A model generated the notes under the pieces. That model did no database searches and was not told where the DNA came from. It saw only the letters and a program-made list of their open reading frames with translations. A DNA stretch of 64,000 nt. Source: Paenarthrobacter sp. AR 02 (GTDB lineage: Bacteria; Actinomycetota; Actinomycetes; Actinomycetales; Micrococcaceae). The stretch covers positions 1 to 64,000 of the forward strand of contig NZ_JAJUKH010000006.1 of the NCBI RefSeq assembly GCF_021538675.1, read 5' to 3'. Below, one piece after another: positions 33,860-43,234 of this stretch. The first letter of the stretch is position 1. Each line of letters starts with the position of its first letter. A program made the translations under genes and the position numbers.

Positions 33860-34843
33860 CTAACCCGCCTGCTGGCTCATCTCCGAAGGTACCGCGACAA
33901 GCTGGAAGGTCCGGCCCTCCCGTAGCACGGTCAGCGGGAACGGTTCGCCGATCGCCTCCTCAAAGAGCAGCTTCTGGAGGCTTTCCGCGCTGGACACCGC
34001 CCTCCCCTGGGCACGCAGCACCAGATCACCTGGCTGGAGTCCGGACCGCTCAGCAGGTGAGCCCGCGATCACCTCGACGACGCGTAAGCCTTCCTTCTGG
34101 CCTGTCCGCACCACGGCACTGGCGTCAAGGGGTATCGGGGTGCTGACCAGGCCCAGGTAGGCTCGACGCACCCGGCCATCGCGCAGCAACGAGGCAATGA
34201 TCCTCTGCGTCGTCCTGTTGATGGGAACAGCCAACCCCAGCCCAAGTCCGGCGACAGCAGTGTTGATACCGACGATGCGTCCCCTCGTATCAGCCAAAGC
34301 CCCACCGGAATTTCCTGGATTCAGCGCAGCATCCGTCTGGATGACATCCTCTATCACCCGCCGGTGCTCTCCTGCCCGGACAGGGATGGAGCGGCCCAGG
34401 CCACTGACCACGCCGGCAGTCACGGACCCGGCCAAGCCGAGGGGGTTCCCCACGGCAATGACCAACTGCCCGACACGCAAAGAGTCCGCGTTGCCCAGCA
34501 GCGCCGGAGGCGGCGTGGATCTCAGCCCACGGACCACCGCAAGATCGGACAGAGGATCCGCACCCACCAACTCCACGTCGGTGTGCTTACCGTCCGCGAA
34601 GACAGCCCGGCCGGACTGAATGCCCGCCACGACGTGGGCGTTCGTCAGCAGGTACCCGTCGCCCGTAAACACGACGGCGGATCCGCTTCCCACACGCACC
34701 TGGCCACGGCGCCCTGTGCTAGTCATTTCGATGGCAGCAACATGGGGTGTTACGGACTCCGCCACCCTGACGACGAGCTGCGAATACGCGTCCAGGGCCT
34801 CGTCTTCGTCCGGTTGTTGTTCAAACTCAGGCTCGGTACTCAT
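33860..34843 (-). CDS. S1C (HtrA/DegP-like) serine protease with PDZ domain
   Basis: A 327-residue trypsin-fold protease. Catalytic His is in YLLTNAHVV, Asp in DPLSDLAVVRG and Ser in ALNPGNSGGALADTRG. A PDZ domain follows from about residue 230 (LRVVEVIAGSPAERSGLQPGDLVLRAQGRAV). No signal peptide or membrane segment is visible, so the protein looks cytoplasmic, unlike the membrane-anchored HtrA forms. The ATG at 34843 has AGGAGG six bases upstream, which favours it over GTG 34846. The role is probably protein quality control. Confidence 0.88.
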   Translation of the reverse strand: MSTEPEFEQQPDEDEALDAYSQLVVRVAESVTPHVAAIEMTSTGRRGQVRVGSGSAVVFTGDGYLLTNAHVVAGIQSGRAVFADGKHTDVELVGADPLSDLAVVRGLRSTPPPALLGNADSLRVGQLVIAVGNPLGLAGSVTAGVVSGLGRSIPVRAGEHRRVIEDVIQTDAALNPGNSGGALADTRGRIVGINTAVAGLGLGLAVPINRTTQRIIASLLRDGRVRRAYLGLVSTPIPLDASAVVRTGQKEGLRVVEVIAGSPAERSGLQPGDLVLRAQGRAVSSAESLQKLLFEEAIGEPFPLTVLREGRTFQLVAVPSEMSQQAG

Positions 34844-34993
34844 CACTTGCCTCCTGCCAAACGTCGGAGCGCGATCCGCACGCCCCGTCCGGCTTCGCGC
34901 TTACCCAGTACAACGACCGGGGTCAGTGGGCTAGTCCGTTTTGCGGTACGCCGTGGGTGAACGCGGCTTACGGGCAGGTAGTTTTCGGCACGA

Positions 34994-35028
34994 AGAAAGC
35001 CCCCGGATCGCGAGGATCCGAGGGCTTT
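34994..35028 (-). terminator. Terminator of ssrA
   Basis: AAAGCCCCCGGATC at 34996-35009 and GATCCGAGGGCTTT at 35015-35028 form a stem with one mismatch and a short GCGAG loop. On the minus strand it follows directly after the tmRNA 3' end and is followed by TTCTTCG. Confidence 0.75.
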
Positions 35029-35032
35029 CCGG

Positions 35033-35400
35033 GGTGGAGATGGGGGGAATTGAACCCCCGTCCGATGTCGTGTTGTCAGGGCTTCTCCGGGCGCAGTTTG
35101 CGTCGGATTTTCTCGGCCCCAGCCGTCCTGCAAACAGGCGGCTGATCCGGGCCCAGTCATCTAGGAGTCCCGTTTACCTCAATGACGAAGGCAAACAGCA
35201 GTGGCTATCTAAATGACGCCAGGAACCGGGGCGATAGCAACCCCGGGCTGACGGACTGTCTTACTGCTTAGGCAGCGAGAGCGAAGTCAGTGCGCTTAGA
35301 TTCGGCACTTATTGGTTTGCAGACAGCGTTTACGAGATAATTCTGCATCCTCGGCCCGCTTCACCTGTCGCGACTAACATCGTCGAAACCGATCATCCCC
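35033..35400 (-). ncRNA. ssrA: Transfer-messenger RNA (tmRNA)
   Basis: The minus-strand transcript begins GGGGATGATCGGTTTCGACG at 35400, the classic 5' tRNA-like half. It ends with the T-arm GGGGGTTCAATTCCCCC and CATCTCC, which pairs with the 5' GGGGATG to make the 7-bp acceptor stem. The genome reads ACCCC after the stem, so the CCA end is not encoded. An internal reading frame at 35268-35306 gives AESKRTDFALAA, then TAA; the LAA end is the normal degradation tag. smpB lies 100 bases upstream on the same strand. tmRNA rescues stalled ribosomes. Confidence 0.95.
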
Positions 35401-35500
35401 GTATTTTGTTACCAAACCGTCGGACTGTGGAAGCTCCGCCGGACTACTTATCATAGCGCATTAATCGGAAGTTTCATTCCCGGACACGCGCCTTGGCCGG

Positions 35501-35971
35501 CTAGCGTCGGTTGCGTTCACGCAGTTCACGCAGGGACTCACGCTTATCCTGCTGCTCGCGGAGGGTCTGCCGCTTGTCGTAATCCTTCTTGCCGCGGGCA
35601 AGGGCGATTTCCACCTTGGCACGTCCGTCGAGGAAATACAGCTGGAGCGGGACCACGGTGAAGCCGGACTCGCGGATCTTCTGCGAAATCTTGTCCAGTT
35701 CCTCGCGATGCAACAAGAGCTTACGACGCCGGCGCGCGGCATGGTTGGTCCAGCTCCCCTGGTTGTACTCAGGGATGTGGATACCCTCCATCCACAGCTC
35801 GTCGTTGTAGAAGGTGCAGAAGCCATCCACCATGGACGCATGGCCCTCGCGGAGGGACTTCACCTCGGTTCCCATGAGGGCAATGCCTGCCTCATAGGTA
35901 TCAAGAATGAGGTAGTTGTGCCGGGCCTTCCGATTGGTGGCCACTACCTTACGGCCACTTTCCTTGGGCAC
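35501..35971 (-). CDS. smpB: SsrA-binding protein SmpB
   Basis: A 156-residue tmRNA-binding protein. It has the SmpB core [35 protein letters not shown] and a strongly basic C-terminal tail ([31 protein letters not shown]), which folds into the mRNA path of the ribosome. It starts with GTG at 35971 with AAGGAG upstream. It lies downstream of ftsE-ftsX-M23 and directly upstream of ssrA, an order shared by many actinobacteria. Confidence 0.96.
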   Translation of the reverse strand: MPKESGRKVVATNRKARHNYLILDTYEAGIALMGTEVKSLREGHASMVDGFCTFYNDELWMEGIHIPEYNQGSWTNHAARRRRKLLLHREELDKISQKIRESGFTVVPLQLYFLDGRAKVEIALARGKKDYDKRQTLREQQDKRESLRELRERNRR

Positions 35972-36036
35972 GGTAGAACTCCTTGTTAGATGCGGATTTC
36001 AACTAGTGTACGCCAGCCCCGGCGGGCCCCCGCACC

Positions 36037-37452
36037 TTAGAGAAGGGTCATGGGGTCCACTGCCGAGCCGTTGAGCCAGGTTTCGAAGTGCGCATGGCAA
36101 CCAGTGGAGTTACCTGTGCTGCCCGAGTAGGCAATGAGCTGCCCTGCCGAAACCTGCTGACCATTGGCAACCACAATGCTGCTGTTGTGATAGTAGATGG
36201 TGGTCAGCGAGTTGCCCTGGACAACGCCGTGGGAAATCTTGACCCGCCAGCCACCCCCGTCTGCTGAGTTCCAGCCGGAGTTGAACACCTGGCCCGCGGC
36301 GGCCGCATAGACGGGGGTACCGCAGGCCGCACCGAAGTCGATGCCGGTGTGCATGTAACCACCCGTGCCGTAGAAGTCGATGGTGCCCGGCGGCGTTGCA
36401 CGCCAACCGAACCCCGATGTGATGGGCACAGCGCTGGCGAACGGGTGCCGCAAACCGAATGCCGAAGGCGATCCCGCAGCGGGCGGAACATAAGGCTGCT
36501 CCGGGGGTGCCGGCCTACCCTGTGCTGCCGCAGCCGCGGCTGCAGCAGCAGCGGCCTCCGCAGCGATACGCCGTTGCTCCGCTTCCCACGCTTCCCGCAA
36601 TTTGCGGTCCCGCTCCACAATCTCAGCTGCAACGCTGTCCTGTTCGGACTTCACCCGAGCGAGGTTTGCTTCGATTCCGGGTTTGGCCGCTTGCAATTGT
36701 CCGTTCAAGCGGGTGGTGTCTTCGATCAGCTTGTCGACTTCGGCTTTCTTGCTCGCAGCCTCATCCCGGGCCGCTTTCTCCCGCTCCAGCGCGGCATCAG
36801 CCTTGGCCTTGAGGTCCTGAATTTCTTCCTCGACCGCAACCAGCCGCGCTTGTGAGTTCACGTTCGTGGCGTTTTGCTGCGTCAATTTGGTCATCGCTGC
36901 GTTTTGGCTGCGCATCGCCTGGTCGGCCAAATCCATGGACTCGGTCAGGCTTCCTGTTTCACTGGAGCCGAACAAGAGGGCGATGTTGGTAGGCACGCCA
37001 CCCGATTTGTACGCCTGGGAAGCAATCTGCCCGATCAGCTTTTTGGTGTCAGTGATTTTTTGCTTATCACTTTCCAGCTGCTCGGTAATCTTCGCTTTGT
37101 TCTGCTGGGCAAGCTCCACCCGGGCAGCCAACGCTTCGACTTCCTTGACTGCGCCGGCAACCCGGCCCTGAGCTTCAAGCAGCGCCTGCTGGGCTCCCGG
37201 AAGGCGGCCTTGGTAGATCACCAGGTCACCGGCAGCCTTCGCGATATTCGCGTCCACGAATTCCAGGGAGGCCTGCACCCTGGCCGACTCTGCTTCCAGG
37301 GCGGCCTGCTGGTCATCCAGGTTGTCTGCCTGCGCGGTTGGGGCACCTGACAGGAGGCTGACAGCCAGACCCACGGCAAGGGCAGCACCCAGAATCCGAA
37401 CGTGGCCGGACGCAAGGCGCCGACGCAGGGAGGTCGGGTCCAACGTGGTCAT
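36037..37452 (-). CDS. M23 (LytM) peptidoglycan endopeptidase with coiled coil
   Basis: A 471-residue cell-wall hydrolase. A signal peptide (LAVGLAVSLLSGAPTAQA) is followed by a long coiled coil (residues about 50-300, Gln/Glu/Lys heptads), an Ala-rich stretch and a C-terminal M23 domain. The zinc site is complete: HTGIDFG gives His and Asp, and CHAHFETW supplies the HxH. It lies directly downstream of ftsE-ftsX and before smpB. The layout resembles the EnvC-type partners of FtsEX, but here the peptidase is active-site complete. It probably cleaves peptide cross-links at the septum under FtsEX control (inference). Confidence 0.92.
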   Translation of the reverse strand: MTTLDPTSLRRRLASGHVRILGAALAVGLAVSLLSGAPTAQADNLDDQQAALEAESARVQASLEFVDANIAKAAGDLVIYQGRLPGAQQALLEAQGRVAGAVKEVEALAARVELAQQNKAKITEQLESDKQKITDTKKLIGQIASQAYKSGGVPTNIALLFGSSETGSLTESMDLADQAMRSQNAAMTKLTQQNATNVNSQARLVAVEEEIQDLKAKADAALEREKAARDEAASKKAEVDKLIEDTTRLNGQLQAAKPGIEANLARVKSEQDSVAAEIVERDRKLREAWEAEQRRIAAEAAAAAAAAAAAQGRPAPPEQPYVPPAAGSPSAFGLRHPFASAVPITSGFGWRATPPGTIDFYGTGGYMHTGIDFGAACGTPVYAAAAGQVFNSGWNSADGGGWRVKISHGVVQGNSLTTIYYHNSSIVVANGQQVSAGQLIAYSGSTGNSTGCHAHFETWLNGSAVDPMTLL

Positions 37453-37507
37453 CAGGAGTCCTTTTCGCTTGTCAGCACGGTTGTTCGGTGAAACGGGAGG
37501 GTCACGG

Positions 37508-38422
37508 CTAAACCTTCAGGTAACGCCGCAAGGTCAATAGCGACGATATACCAGCGAGCCCGGCACCCAGCGCAATGAGGACCGGGGCGATCACCAGGAC
37601 CTGCGCTGATGAGATGAACGGCGTGTTAAGGAACTGTCTGGAGAGGTCGCCATTGAGCCAGAAATGAGCCATCAGCCACAGGGTGACCGAGGCCAACAAG
37701 GCTCCAACGACGGCGGCTATGACGCCTTCGAGGATGAAGGGCAGTTGGATGACCATCTTGGAGGCGCCCACGAGCCGCATAATGCCTGTTTCGCGACGCC
37801 TGCTGAAGGCGGAAAGGCGGATGGTTGTCGTGATCAGCAGCACCGCACAGAAAATCATCACCGCAGCAACGCCAATAGCAGCCACGGAGGCCCCGTTCAT
37901 CCACGAGAAGATGCGTTCAAGGACCTGTCTTTGGTCACTCACGGTCTCGACGCCGGGCTGGGAGGAGAACGTCTCGCTGATGATCTGGTATTTCTCGGGG
38001 TTCTTCATGTTGATGCGGAACGAGGCCGGCAGCTGGTCCTCGGACACCGAGTCCACGATCGGTGAGTTGGAGAACTGTTCCTTGAAGTGCGTGTAGGCCT
38101 CGGCCTGGGATTCGAACTGGAAGTCGTTGATGTATTGCTTGACGGCGGGTGACTCCAGCATTGCCTTCAGGTTGTCCTGCTGCTCCTGCGTGGCCGGACC
38201 GGATGCGCAGCCAACCGCCGTCGAACCGTCGTTGCAGAGGAAGACCGCCACCTGGACTTTGTCGTACCAGTAGCCCTTCATCTGATTGATCTGCATCTGC
38301 AGCATCCCCGCAGCGCCGACGAACGTCAGGGAAACAAAAGTCACCAATACTACGGAAATCACCATCGACAGGTTGCGGCGCAAGCCACTGCCGATTTCCC
38401 CGAGGATAAACAGGAGCCTCAC
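37508..38422 (-). CDS. ftsX: Cell-division ABC transporter permease FtsX
   Basis: A 304-residue protein. TM1 ([24 protein letters not shown]) precedes a large extracytoplasmic domain (residues about 45-180) and three further helices follow ([64 protein letters not shown]). The domain has the cysteine pair [10 protein letters not shown]. The GTG start overlaps ftsE by four bases. FtsX transmits FtsE ATPase cycles to periplasmic or extracellular peptidoglycan hydrolases; the M23 gene 55 bases downstream is its probable partner. Confidence 0.95.
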   Translation of the reverse strand: MRLLFILGEIGSGLRRNLSMVISVVLVTFVSLTFVGAAGMLQMQINQMKGYWYDKVQVAVFLCNDGSTAVGCASGPATQEQQDNLKAMLESPAVKQYINDFQFESQAEAYTHFKEQFSNSPIVDSVSEDQLPASFRINMKNPEKYQIISETFSSQPGVETVSDQRQVLERIFSWMNGASVAAIGVAAVMIFCAVLLITTTIRLSAFSRRRETGIMRLVGASKMVIQLPFILEGVIAAVVGALLASVTLWLMAHFWLNGDLSRQFLNTPFISSAQVLVIAPVLIALGAGLAGISSLLTLRRYLKV

Positions 38423-39183
38423 AGCTGTGCCCCCTGAGCCCGGTCGAGTTCCTCGCCACTGGCATCGCGCAGACGGCGCGACTCCCCCACCACAGGAATC
38501 ATCGATGTGTACAGGGCCTTGGCTTCGTCGCGGATGACCTTACCGTTCTTAAGTTCCACCACGCGCCGGCGCATCTCGTTGACGATGTCGTCGTCGTGGG
38601 TGGCCATGACCACCGTGGTGCCGTTCTGGTTGATTTTGTCCAGGACTCCCATGATTCCCATCGAAGTGATGGGGTCCAGGTTTCCGGTCGGCTCGTCTGC
38701 CAGCAGGATGCCGGGGCGATTGACGACGGCGCGGGCGATCGCCACGCGCTGCTGCTCACCACCGGAGAGTTCATGCGGCATTCGCCGCTCCTTGCCTTCC
38801 AGACCCACTGTTTTCAGGACCTCGGGCACTGTCTCGCGGATGATCGAGCGGCTCTTGCCGATGACCTGCATCGCGAAGGCCACATTGGCAAAGACGTTTT
38901 TCTGGGGCAGAAGGCGGAAATCCTGGAAGACAACGCCAATTCCGCGCCTGAGCTTGGGGACCCGCCAGCTTGAAATGTTGGCGACGTTCTGGCCCGCGAC
39001 GTAAACGGACCCGGAGGACGCTTTGTCTTCCTTCAGGATCAGCCGCAGGAACGTGGACTTGCCTGAGCCCGAGGCGCCGACGAGGAACGTAAATTCGCCG
39101 CGGTTGATCTCAAGGCTGACAGAGTCGAGCGCCGGTCGGGCATTCTGCTCGTAGACCTTGGTGACATTCTCAAATCTGATCAT
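38419..39183 (-). CDS. ftsE: Cell-division ABC transporter ATP-binding protein FtsE
   Basis: A 254-residue ATPase. Walker [17 protein letters not shown]-loop [23 protein letters not shown], signature [15 protein letters not shown], Walker [14 protein letters not shown] and H-loop MATHDDDI are all present. The last 25 residues exceed the E. coli size. It lies at the head of the ftsE-ftsX-M23-smpB run. A 207-base gap separates it from prfB upstream; no clear promoter motif was identified in that gap. Confidence 0.96.
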   Translation of the reverse strand: MIRFENVTKVYEQNARPALDSVSLEINRGEFTFLVGASGSGKSTFLRLILKEDKASSGSVYVAGQNVANISSWRVPKLRRGIGVVFQDFRLLPQKNVFANVAFAMQVIGKSRSIIRETVPEVLKTVGLEGKERRMPHELSGGEQQRVAIARAVVNRPGILLADEPTGNLDPITSMGIMGVLDKINQNGTTVVMATHDDDIVNEMRRRVVELKNGKVIRDEAKALYTSMIPVVGESRRLRDASGEELDRAQGAQL

Positions 39184-39390
39184 GGCCCTTTAGAACCCCG
39201 CCGGACATGACGTAGTCGCCCAGTCCAACAGCCGGAGCGCGGGCTTTCGATGGGGGAAGTGAGAGCACCGGCCACTTGACTATACGCACGGGCGGGGAGC
39301 TAAACCGGACCTTTAAGGGGCGTGTCGCCGAATCCGGACCGACTCTCACAGCCTTCGACAGCCTGCGGGATCTGCTGACTGCTGCGCGCC

Positions 39391-40509
39391 CTAGCTGGCA
39401 GCGGCGTTGCGGTTGCCAGTGCGCCAGCGGATGCCAGCGTCAATGAAGTCGTCAATATCGCCGTCCAGCACTGCCGACGTGTTGCCCACTTCATGTTCCG
39501 TGCGCAGGTCCTTGACCATCTGGTAAGGATTCAGCACATAAGAACGCATCTGGTCGCCCCACGACGCTTTGACGTCACCGGCCAGTGCTTTCTTCTCCGC
39601 GTCTTCTTGTTCTTTCTTGACCAACAAGAGGCGGGACTGAAGGACCCGCATGGCCGCCGCGCGGTTTTGGAGCTGTGATTTTTCGTTCTGCATGGAGACG
39701 ACAATTCCAGTGGGAATGTGCGTCAACCGTACTGCGGAGTCGGTGGTGTTGACCGACTGGCCACCCGGTCCCGAGGACCTGAAGACGTCCACCCTGATTT
39801 CGTTGTCCGGAATCTCGATCGAGTCCGTCTGTTCAATCAGGGGGATGACCTCCACGGCCGCAAAGGATGTCTGCCGCCGGCCCTGGTTATCGAAGGGGCT
39901 GATGCGGACCAGGCGGTGGGTGCCCGCCTCCACGCTCAGCGTGCCGAACGCATATGGCGCCTTGACCTCGAAAGTGGCGGACTTCAAACCCGCTTCTTCC
40001 GCATAGGAGGTGTCCATGACCGTGGTCGGATAACCATGGCGTTCGGCCCAGCGCAAGTACATCCTCATCAGCATTTCGGCGAAATCGGCGGCATCAACGC
40101 CACCTGCCCCCGCCCTGATGGTGACAACTGCTTCCCGCTCGTCGTATTCACCCGAGAGCAGGGTAACGACTTCGAGTTCCTCCAATGCCTTGCGGATGGA
40201 GGCCAATTCCTTCGCGGCTTCGGCCATGGAAGCTTCGTCGCCTTCGTCCTGGCCCAACTCCACCAGCACCTCGAGGTCATCGATGCGGGAAGCAAGCTTC
40301 GACAGTCGCTCAACTTCCGACTGCCGATGCGATAGCCGGGACGTGATCACCTGGGCTGCTGCGGGGTCGTCCCAAAGGTCCGGCGCACCGGCTTGCTCGC
40401 TCAGTTCAGCGATCTCAGCTTTGAGGGCATCAACATCCGTGACGTTCTCGATGGAGCTGTAAGTTGCGCGAAGGGCGCGGATTTCTGCGGGAAAATCAAT
40501 GTCAGCCAT
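39391..40509 (-). CDS. prfB: Peptide chain release factor 2
   Basis: A 372-residue class I release factor. The codon-recognition tripeptide is in [13 protein letters not shown] (SPF), and the GGQ motif in [19 protein letters not shown]. The gene is one continuous frame from [13 protein letters not shown], so it lacks the programmed +1 frameshift found in E. coli and many others. It reads UGA and UAA. It precedes ftsEX, a standard actinobacterial order. The next upstream gene belongs to the tad operon, 65 bases away on the same strand. Confidence 0.97.
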   Translation of the reverse strand: MADIDFPAEIRALRATYSSIENVTDVDALKAEIAELSEQAGAPDLWDDPAAAQVITSRLSHRQSEVERLSKLASRIDDLEVLVELGQDEGDEASMAEAAKELASIRKALEELEVVTLLSGEYDEREAVVTIRAGAGGVDAADFAEMLMRMYLRWAERHGYPTTVMDTSYAEEAGLKSATFEVKAPYAFGTLSVEAGTHRLVRISPFDNQGRRQTSFAAVEVIPLIEQTDSIEIPDNEIRVDVFRSSGPGGQSVNTTDSAVRLTHIPTGIVVSMQNEKSQLQNRAAAMRVLQSRLLLVKKEQEDAEKKALAGDVKASWGDQMRSYVLNPYQMVKDLRTEHEVGNTSAVLDGDIDDFIDAGIRWRTGNRNAAAS

Positions 40510-40574
40510 GGTTATCCCAGCGTACGCTATTCATCGGACTCCCCCGTCGGGGCCGGATACTTTGGCCCGGATCA

Positions 40575-41030
40575 TTACTGCGTTAGCCTCGACCGTGCAG
40601 TGGATTTGGCCTCAACGGCTATACCGTCGGGAAGCAGGAAACTGATCACTGGCGGATGGGCAATGGACGCCAGGACCACAACAGCGGTATCCCCCGGGCC
40701 CCGACCTGTTTCAGCCTCCACGGTCAAATGGTCATGGCTAACGAAAGCATGGCTTTTGTCCAGGTAGGAGCCTGCCGCGGCAAGCACCCTGCTGTCCGCC
40801 AACGTGGTCGATGGCGAGCTTCCCCCGCCTATCTCCCCCGCAACGTACGCGTCCGCGGCAGCGAGCGCTGCTCCGTCAGCCAGGGAGAGCAGCTTCTTGT
40901 GTTCCAGGTACACAGCGGATGCGGCCATCACCGCTGTTGCCAGCAAGAGGGACAACGCCACAAACCCGATGATAAGAACTGTCATTTGGCCGTCCTCCGA
41001 GGCTGTCCTGCTGCATCTGCAACCCGTCAT
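40575..41030 (-). CDS. TadE/TadG-like pilus protein (Rv3654c type)
   Basis: A 151-residue secreted-type protein. One hydrophobic helix follows EDGQMTVLIIGFVALSLLLATAVMAASAVYLEHKKLLSLADGAALAAADAYV, which is the pattern of the TadE-like Rv3654c family. The downstream part is extracytoplasmic. The prepilin-like Gly-Gln is present but the Glu at +5 is replaced by Val. ATG at 41030 was chosen because it overlaps the upstream gene's stop by four bases; the longer reading begins with unrelated Cys-rich sequence. It is the last gene of the tad operon. Confidence 0.8.
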   Translation of the reverse strand: MTGCRCSRTASEDGQMTVLIIGFVALSLLLATAVMAASAVYLEHKKLLSLADGAALAAADAYVAGEIGGGSSPSTTLADSRVLAAAGSYLDKSHAFVSHDHLTVEAETGRGPGDTAVVVLASIAHPPVISFLLPDGIAVEAKSTARSRLTQ

Positions 41031-41563
41031 CTGTATCGCCCCACAACCTGTGTTGCTGTCGCACTCACCCTGCTTGCCATCAGTTGGCCGGCGTCCGCAA
41101 ACGGCATCATGGGCAAGGGAACATCCAAGCGCACAACGACGGAAACCGTGGCACCCGCCGATGAGCAGTCTGATCTGTCGCACGAGACCTCAAAGCTGGC
41201 CTGCTCCGGAGAGTAGCCATAGTCCTTCAGTGCAACGAGGACAGTTTGCTCCGCCGCCCTTTGGGCGCCCGCCGGGTTTGATTGGGCAACGAAGACCTTC
41301 GCGGCTTGGTCCGCCGCCCCCACCACGGCGAAGGAACCGCCCTGCAGTTGGCCGACAGTCACGACGAAATAGACCACCGGGACCATCAAAAGCAGGGCCA
41401 GGAAGATGAACTCGACCACCGCGCTTCCCTCCTGCGCCCCGCTGGGGATCGCATGACGTATGCGGCCCGCCCCGACTTCTGTCCGCACGCCCAGGGCATC
41501 AGCTGGCCTTCGCCGCATAGCCGTCCACAGCCGACCCCCAAGGTCAGCCCGAAAGAACCGCAT
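41027..41563 (-). CDS. TadE family pseudopilin
   Basis: A 178-residue protein with the TadE signature QEGSAVVEFIFLALLLMVPVVYFVVTVGQLQ at about residues 43-75, which gives a Gly-Ser cleavage position with Glu at +5. The extracytoplasmic portion has a pair of cysteines (SCDRSDCSS). The N-terminal 42 residues, basic and Arg-rich, form a longer leader than usual, so an internal start (around MRRRPADA) is possible. It overlaps both neighbours and is translationally coupled. Confidence 0.82.
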   Translation of the reverse strand: MRFFRADLGGRLWTAMRRRPADALGVRTEVGAGRIRHAIPSGAQEGSAVVEFIFLALLLMVPVVYFVVTVGQLQGGSFAVVGAADQAAKVFVAQSNPAGAQRAAEQTVLVALKDYGYSPEQASFEVSCDRSDCSSAGATVSVVVRLDVPLPMMPFADAGQLMASRVSATATQVVGRYR

Positions 41564-41984
41564 GTCCTTTCACCTCCATCAGTCCGACGGGCCCGATCAA
41601 CCCCACCATCGGAAAAGGCGCCCTGACAGTCACCTCCAAGGTGCGAAGGCCGTCGATCGTAGCCTCGGCTGCCGTAACCTCACGTGGGAAGTCGGCACTC
41701 AGGGCAGAGCCGATCAGCTCAGAAGCACGCTCTTTGGCGTCGGTCGGTGTCCTGTCCGCCAACGATCCGTAGCGTGCACCGGAGGCCGCAGCATCGATGA
41801 GCGTATTCCGGACATGCAAGACCAAGGTGAACTGGATGATCGACAGGAACAGCAGGGTCAGCAACGTCCCGACCAGAACGAAATCGACGACGGCTGACCC
41901 CTGCTCGTCAGGAGCTGCCGAGCCCGCCGATCCACCCCAATGACCCAAGGTACGGACCCTTCCGCGCCGGGGCCTATTTGGCAA
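41544..41984 (-). CDS. TadE family pseudopilin
   Basis: A 146-residue protein with the TadE-like block EQGSAVVDFVLVGTLLTLLFLSIIQFTLVLHVRNTLIDAAASGARYGSL. The +5 acidic residue is Asp instead of the usual Glu. A small domain with beta segments follows. It overlaps the next gene (41027-41563) by 20 bases and the pilin-like gene upstream by 11 bases. It probably forms a minor pilin complex with its neighbour. Confidence 0.82.
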   Translation of the reverse strand: MPNRPRRGRVRTLGHWGGSAGSAAPDEQGSAVVDFVLVGTLLTLLFLSIIQFTLVLHVRNTLIDAAASGARYGSLADRTPTDAKERASELIGSALSADFPREVTAAEATIDGLRTLEVTVRAPFPMVGLIGPVGLMEVKGHAVLSG

Positions 41985-42213
41985 CCTGATGGATCGCCTG
42001 GTTAAAGAGGTCCTTTAAGGCCGGTGCAGCGAGGGCCAACAGCCCCGCCACCAGGACAGCTGACATCAGTGTGATCATGACCCAACCCGGTACGTCCCCC
42101 CGTTCATGGTCGTCAGCGGCAGGCATTGTCCGCCCCAGTCCGGCCGTGAACAAGGAGCCGGCACCAAGGACCACGACCCAGGCTGCAGTTGTGCTTTGCG
42201 CTATTTTCTTCAT
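41974..42213 (-). CDS. Small pilin-like protein (Flp position of tad operon)
   Basis: A 79-residue membrane protein. It has two hydrophobic segments: an N-terminal signal-like helix (TAAWVVVLGAGSLFTAG) and a second after ERGDVPGWVMITLMSAVLVAGLLALAAPALKDLFNQ. Its position between tadC and the TadE genes is that of the Flp major pilin. It lacks the standard G-xxxx-EY motif, so this call rests on place and size. ATG 42213 (MKKIAQSTTAAW) was chosen; the longer frame overlaps tadC. It follows tadC by 79 bases. Confidence 0.65.
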   Translation of the reverse strand: MKKIAQSTTAAWVVVLGAGSLFTAGLGRTMPAADDHERGDVPGWVMITLMSAVLVAGLLALAAPALKDLFNQAIHQVAK

Positions 42214-42292
42214 GATTTCCCCACTATGTGTCGAGCTGGTGTTGAAGCAGCTTGTTGGTGAACAGGATGATGAGATGGACCTGGCCAGCCTC

Positions 42293-43234
42293 CTAGAGGC
42301 TGATTTCCAAGGCTGCAATGGCTGGGAAGGCCGCAAAAACCACCGTGAGTGGAAGTACACCGAAAACGAGCGGCACCATCATGGCGATCTCTTTCCGGCC
42401 GGCTGATTCCATCAACTCCCGTTTGGCGGCGTCACGGACGTCGGCGGCCTGCGCCCTGAGTACGCCGGCCAGTGGAGTGCCACGTTCCACGGCAACCACC
42501 AGCCCGTCAAAGAACCTGACCAGGGGTGGCAGCTCCGCCCTTGAGGAAAAGCCTCGAAGGGCCTCTGGCAGCGGTTTTCCGGAGCGGGCATCCGCGATGA
42601 CCATGGCGAATTCGGCAGCAAGCTCGCCGCTGGAGCTGCGGGTCACCCTGTCCATGGCGACCATCGCGCTCTCCCCTGCAGCAACGGCCAAGGCCATGAG
42701 CTCGGCAAGACCTGGAAATTCGGACAGCATTTTGGACTCACGCCGCTTGATGTGTTGGCCAAGAACGTAGTCACGCAACAGATAACCCGCCAATGCACTT
42801 CCGATGACCGCGACCACCAGTAGTGCCGGGCTGAACTGTCCGGTCGCTGCCCTGACCGCAACCACCAAAACGGCAAGCACGAAGCCAGCACCGGCCCACA
42901 GCAATTGTTCGGCCCTGTAATCAAGAGTCGACTTCCGCAAACCCGCCCGCGCCAACCGCTTGGCCAGGGCGGTCGAACCGACATTGAACCGGGAAAGGTG
43001 CCTCATTGCGTCACGAATCACTGGACGGAGTATCCGTTCCAGTGGTCCGAATGGCGTCAGGTTCTGCGTAGGAGGGCGCAGAAGGCGCGATTCGAGGTTC
43101 CTGGACTTCAGCTGCGGTTCGATTCGTTCGGCCAGAGTAATGCCGCGCAGGAAAGGCAGGCGAACAATCGTCATCCACACCCCTGCCCCAAGCAGGAGCC
43201 CACACAGGACCGCGAGCGCTGTTGTTGAACTCAT
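42293..43234 (-). CDS. tadC: Type II secretion system F-domain protein TadC
   Basis: A 313-residue membrane protein. Hydrophobic segments are at the start (TALAVLCGLLLGAGVWMTIV), the middle (LLWAGAGFVLAVLVVAVR, FSPALLVVAVIGSALAGYLL) and the end (IAMMVPLVFGVLPLTVVFAAFPAIAALEI). The T2SSF domain (residues about 165-290) has the family stretch LPEALRGFSSRAELPPLVRFFDGLVVAVERGTPLAGVLRAQAADVRDAAKR. It acts as inner-membrane platform for the pilus. It overlaps tadB by four bases. Confidence 0.9.
   Translation of the reverse strand: MSSTTALAVLCGLLLGAGVWMTIVRLPFLRGITLAERIEPQLKSRNLESRLLRPPTQNLTPFGPLERILRPVIRDAMRHLSRFNVGSTALAKRLARAGLRKSTLDYRAEQLLWAGAGFVLAVLVVAVRAATGQFSPALLVVAVIGSALAGYLLRDYVLGQHIKRRESKMLSEFPGLAELMALAVAAGESAMVAMDRVTRSSSGELAAEFAMVIADARSGKPLPEALRGFSSRAELPPLVRFFDGLVVAVERGTPLAGVLRAQAADVRDAAKRELMESAGRKEIAMMVPLVFGVLPLTVVFAAFPAIAALEISL

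Noticed and set aside
33860..34843. Membrane-anchored HtrA
   Set aside because: No hydrophobic N-terminal segment is present; the protein begins with an acidic soluble stretch, so a membrane-anchored form is not supported.
39391..40509. Programmed frameshift in prfB
   Set aside because: The coding sequence is one uninterrupted frame from the N-terminal ATG through GGQ, so no frameshift is needed.
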